This document shows positions 4,644 to 7,218 of a stretch of 7,218 bases of DNA, piece by piece. The number at the start of each line of letters is the position of its first letter. Within the stretch, counting starts at the first letter, position 1. Source of the stretch: Sulfuricella sp. (GTDB lineage Bacteria; Pseudomonadota; Gammaproteobacteria; Burkholderiales; Sulfuricellaceae). The translations under genes were made by a program, and so were the position numbers. Below the pieces are notes generated by a model, which was not told the DNA's origin, did no database searches, and worked only from the letters and a program-made list of their open reading frames with translations. Where the stretch lies: assembly GCA_019911785.1 (NCBI GenBank), contig JAIOJM010000325.1, positions 1 to 7,218 on the forward strand, given 5' to 3'.

Positions 4644-7218
4644 TCATGGGGCATCCTCCGGGGGCTTTCGCCGCGGCGCTTCCAGGCCGGCTACCGCCTC
4701 CTGCAGGGCGAGAGCGAGGCGCTCCGGAGCATCCGGGGCTGCCAGGTCCGGAGCCAGCGCCCGCGGGTCGATGGGCGCGCCGAAGCGGATGACGACAGGG
4801 ACGAGGCGCGGCCAGTGTTTGCCGGTCGGCATGGCCTCGAAGCTGCCGGCGATGTGCACCGGGATGACCGGCAGCGGAAACCGCGCCAGCAGCCGGCCGA
4901 CGCCGGGACGGAAATCCTGCAGGCGCCCGTCCGGGGTGCGCTGCCCCTCGGGGAACCAGGCCAGGCTGTCGCCCTGCCGGATGGCGGCGGCGGAGAGCGC
5001 CAGGGCGGCGGTCGCACCGCGCTCCGGCGCTACCGGCAGGGTGCGGGCGATGCGGCTCAGAAAGCGCGTCACAGGGTTGGCGAAGGCCATGCCGGTGTAG
5101 CCCGTCCAGCGGGTGCGCGCCACCCGCGCCGGCCCCATGGCGGCGCCCATGATGAAGGGGTCGAGGAAGCTGGCGTGGTTGGCGACATAGACGACCTGCT
5201 CCCGCGTCGGCAGGTGTTCGCGGCCTTCCACGCGCAGATCAAAGGCCAGCCGGGCTAGCGGTTGCAGGAGCCGGACGAAGCCCCAGGCAGAGGCGCGCGC
5301 GAGCGTCCCGGTCGGCGCCAGCCAGCGCAGGTCGGCCGCGGTCAATACGCGCTCGGGCTGATCCCAGGCGGCGGCGCAGACTTCGCCGGCCTTCGCTTCA
5401 CTCACTTCGCGCAACAGGTCGCGCACGGTTTCGATGCGGGCGATGGCGGCCTCGGTCAATTCCACGCCGGCTACCCGCTCAAGATCGAGGGCAATATCCA
5501 GCCAGGCCAGCGAATCCACCCCCAGATCCAGGCGCAGACTGGTGTCGGGAGTCAGTCGCCGGCCGGGAAAGCGGCGCGCCAGCCACTCCCAGGTCTGATC
5601 CGCCGCGGGCTGGACCAGCAGTGCCCGGTCGGCCTCCGGCCATTCGTCCGGCGGCAGGGGTTCGGCCCGCGCGGGCTGCGTCTCGCCGGCGGCCTGCCAG
5701 GCCGCGGCCAGCAGATGACGGCGCAGCTTGCCCAGACGGGTGCGCGGCAAGGGGTCGCGGGTGAGCGCGATTTCGGCGACGCGCTGATAGGAGGGGAGCC
5801 CCGCGCTCACCTCCGCCACCGCCCGGCGCACGGCGGCGTCGATGTCGGTGTGCCCGGCGCGGCGGATGGCGCCCGGATCGGGCAGCACCAGGCCGAGCAG
5901 GCGGCCGCGGTCTTCCAGCAGGGCGAATTCGCGGATGTAGGGATGGCGCTGATAGGCCGTCTCCACTTCCTCGGGCTGGACGTTCTCGCCGCCGGCGGTG
6001 ACGATGAGTTCCTTGGCGCGGCCGGTGACGAACAGATAGCCGTCGGGGTCCAGTCGCCCCAGGTCGCCGGTGCGGAACCAGCCGTCGGCGGTGAAGGCTT
6101 CTTGCGTCTTTTCCGGCAGGTTGCGGTAGCCCTTGAAGACATTCGGGCCGCGCACCTGGATCTCGCCGTCCGCAGCGATGCGTACCTCCACCCCCGGCAG
6201 CGTCGGCCGCCCGCTGCCCAGGCGGCCCCGCGGCGGGTTGAGGGTGACGAGCGGCGCGGTCTCGGTCAGACCGTAGCCGATCCCCACCTGCCAGCCCAGG
6301 GCCGTGAGCCTGGCGGCAAGCTCGGTTTCCAGCGCCGCGCCGCCGCAGGCCAGCAGCCGCAGTTTGGGGGCGAGCCTGGCGTGCAGCAGGTGGCCGAACA
6401 GCACGCGGCCGGCGTCCAGCCCCAGGCGGTTGAGAAACAGCGACCAGGCCATCAACCCGCGCATCAGGACGGCGGCGATGCCGCCGCGCGCCGCCACCCG
6501 CGCCTCGATGCCGGCCACCATGGCGGCGTACAGGCGTGGCACCCCCACCATGACCGTGGCCTCGCCCTCCTTCAGCGCCCGCAGCACCTGCGGGCCGGTG
6601 AGCGCCTGCGGCAGGATCAGCGGCAGCCCCAGGGCCAGCGGCGCCAGCAGCCCGAGCACGAAGGGATAGACGTGGTGCAGCGGCAGCGGCAGGGCCACCC
6701 GGTCGGTGGGGGTGAGCAGACCGGTGGCGGTTAGGGCGTCGAGCTGGAAAGCGAGCTGGGCATGGGTGAGCGGCACGCCCTTGGGGCGGCCAGTGGTGCC
6801 CGATGTATAGAACAGCGCGGCCGGGTCGGAGGCCTTCGGCTGTGGCAACGCGGCGGTTGCCCGTAGCGCCCGCCAGCCGCGGGGATCGTCCTCCCGGGCA
6901 TCCAGCAGGACGAGCCTCGTCTCGGGCGCCAGGCGGGCGAGGCGCGCCTCCCGCTCGGAGGTGGTGAAAACAAAGCGCGCGCCGCTGTCGGCCAGCACAT
7001 GCGCCAGCACATCGTCTCCCAGTTGCGCGTCCACCGGCAGCACGACGCCGCCGGCGCCGATTGCCCCCAGCGCTGCGGTGATCCACGGCGGGCTGTCGGG
7101 CGCGAACAGCGCCACGACCTCGCCGCGGCGCAGTCCGGCCTGGAGGAATCCACCCGCCAGAGCATCGACGCGGGCGGCGAGTTCGGCATAGCTCCAGGTG
7201 GCCGCGCCCTCCGGACTC
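4644..7218 (-). CDS. Acyl-CoA/acyl-ACP synthetase - ACP - PlsC acyltransferase fusion (5' end outside window)
   Basis: 857 residues are visible; the frame is open through base 7218 with no start, so the N-terminus is missing. Residue numbers count from 7217. Domain 1, AMP-binding (about 1-510): YTSGTTG at 137-143 (ATP-binding loop), GYGLTET at 314-320, RTGD at 382-385, and the C-terminal subdomain lysine Lys497 in PRTRLGKLRR. Domain 2, acyl-carrier-like (about 539-605): LGVDSL with Ser569, the expected phosphopantetheine site. Domain 3, PlsC type (about 645-835): NHASFLD giving the His681-x4-Asp686 catalytic pair, FPEGQR at 755-760, and VIPVHIAG. The likely job is to activate a fatty acid with ATP, hold it as a thioester on the built-in carrier, and transfer it to a lysophospholipid or lysophosphatidate at the membrane. 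E. coli Aas joins related activities in the opposite order and has no carrier domain. A GTG at 7115 is internal to the first domain and not the start. Which acceptor is used, and whether the substrate is a common fatty acid, is unknown. Confidence 0.93.
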   Translation of the reverse strand, partial: SPEGAATWSYAELAARVDALAGGFLQAGLRRGEVVALFAPDSPPWITAALGAIGAGGVVLPVDAQLGDDVLAHVLADSGARFVFTTSEREARLARLAPETRLVLLDAREDDPRGWRALRATAALPQPKASDPAALFYTSGTTGRPKGVPLTHAQLAFQLDALTATGLLTPTDRVALPLPLHHVYPFVLGLLAPLALGLPLILPQALTGPQVLRALKEGEATVMVGVPRLYAAMVAGIEARVAARGGIAAVLMRGLMAWSLFLNRLGLDAGRVLFGHLLHARLAPKLRLLACGGAALETELAARLTALGWQVGIGYGLTETAPLVTLNPPRGRLGSGRPTLPGVEVRIAADGEIQVRGPNVFKGYRNLPEKTQEAFTADGWFRTGDLGRLDPDGYLFVTGRAKELIVTAGGENVQPEEVETAYQRHPYIREFALLEDRGRLLGLVLPDPGAIRRAGHTDIDAAVRRAVAEVSAGLPSYQRVAEIALTRDPLPRTRLGKLRRHLLAAAWQAAGETQPARAEPLPPDEWPEADRALLVQPAADQTWEWLARRFPGRRLTPDTSLRLDLGVDSLAWLDIALDLERVAGVELTEAAIARIETVRDLLREVSEAKAGEVCAAAWDQPERVLTAADLRWLAPTGTLARASAWGFVRLLQPLARLAFDLRVEGREHLPTREQVVYVANHASFLDPFIMGAAMGPARVARTRWTGYTGMAFANPVTRFLSRIARTLPVAPERGATAALALSAAAIRQGDSLAWFPEGQRTPDGRLQDFRPGVGRLLARFPLPVIPVHIAGSFEAMPTGKHWPRLVPVVIRFGAPIDPRALAPDLAAPDAPERLALALQEAVAGLEAPRRKPPEDAP

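Noticed and set aside
3663..5258. Long plus-strand open frame (531 codons) across the antiporter and acyltransferase region
   Set aside because: It lies antisense to two well-supported genes, is rich in Gly/Gln/Arg/His as expected for the reverse of GC-rich codons, and shows no domain motif.
5262..6734. Long plus-strand open frame (490 codons) opposite the synthetase
   Set aside because: Antisense shadow of the AMP-binding and carrier domains; composition is low-complexity Gly/Gln/Ala and no family is recognisable.
1..7218. Search for tRNA, rRNA, CRISPR arrays, insertion sequences or phage genes
   Set aside because: By eye I saw no spaced direct repeats, no transposase or integrase motifs and no cloverleaf-like sequence; only the REP-like pair stands out as repeat DNA.

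Overview
The window comes from a high-G+C bacterium, most likely a proteobacterium. A betaproteobacterium is my best guess from the protein styles and from the REP-like repeat, but no rRNA or marker gene is present to prove it. All convincing genes lie on the minus strand, so transcription runs from high to low coordinates. Both end genes are cut by the window edges.

In transcription order: (1) 7218-4644 holds most of a large multidomain protein. An AMP-binding fatty acyl-CoA/acyl-ACP synthetase is followed by a carrier-protein (ACP-like) domain and a PlsC-type glycerophospholipid acyltransferase; the N-terminus is outside the window. (2) 4643-4518 is a 126-nt gap with a GC-rich hairpin just after the synthetase stop, a 10-bp palindrome and a clear ribosome binding site. 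(3) 4517-3513 is a CaCA-family Na+(or H+)/Ca2+ antiporter with both alpha repeats intact. (4) 3512-3350 is a gap carrying two REP-like hairpins in opposite orientation. (5) 3349-677 is a complete P-type ATPase whose transmembrane ligand residues resemble plasma-membrane Ca2+-ATPases (P2B, single ion site). (6) About 672-455 looks like the decayed, frameshifted end of a SulP-type anion transporter (its STAS domain). (7) 454-299 is a more AT-rich leader with short inverted repeats. (8) 298-1 is the first 99 residues of a cation/proton antiporter.

Functionally, the middle of the window reads as an ion-homeostasis block: a secondary Ca2+ exchanger and a primary Ca2+ pump in tandem, then a monovalent cation/H+ antiporter. 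The upstream lipid gene would capture free or recycled fatty acids and place them on lysophospholipid; no sequence link to the ion genes is visible beyond shared strand.

I found no clearly new defence, mobile or regulatory system. The items most worth following up are the synthetase-ACP-acyltransferase fusion, the SulP/STAS relic, the REP pair, and the single-site signature of the ATPase.
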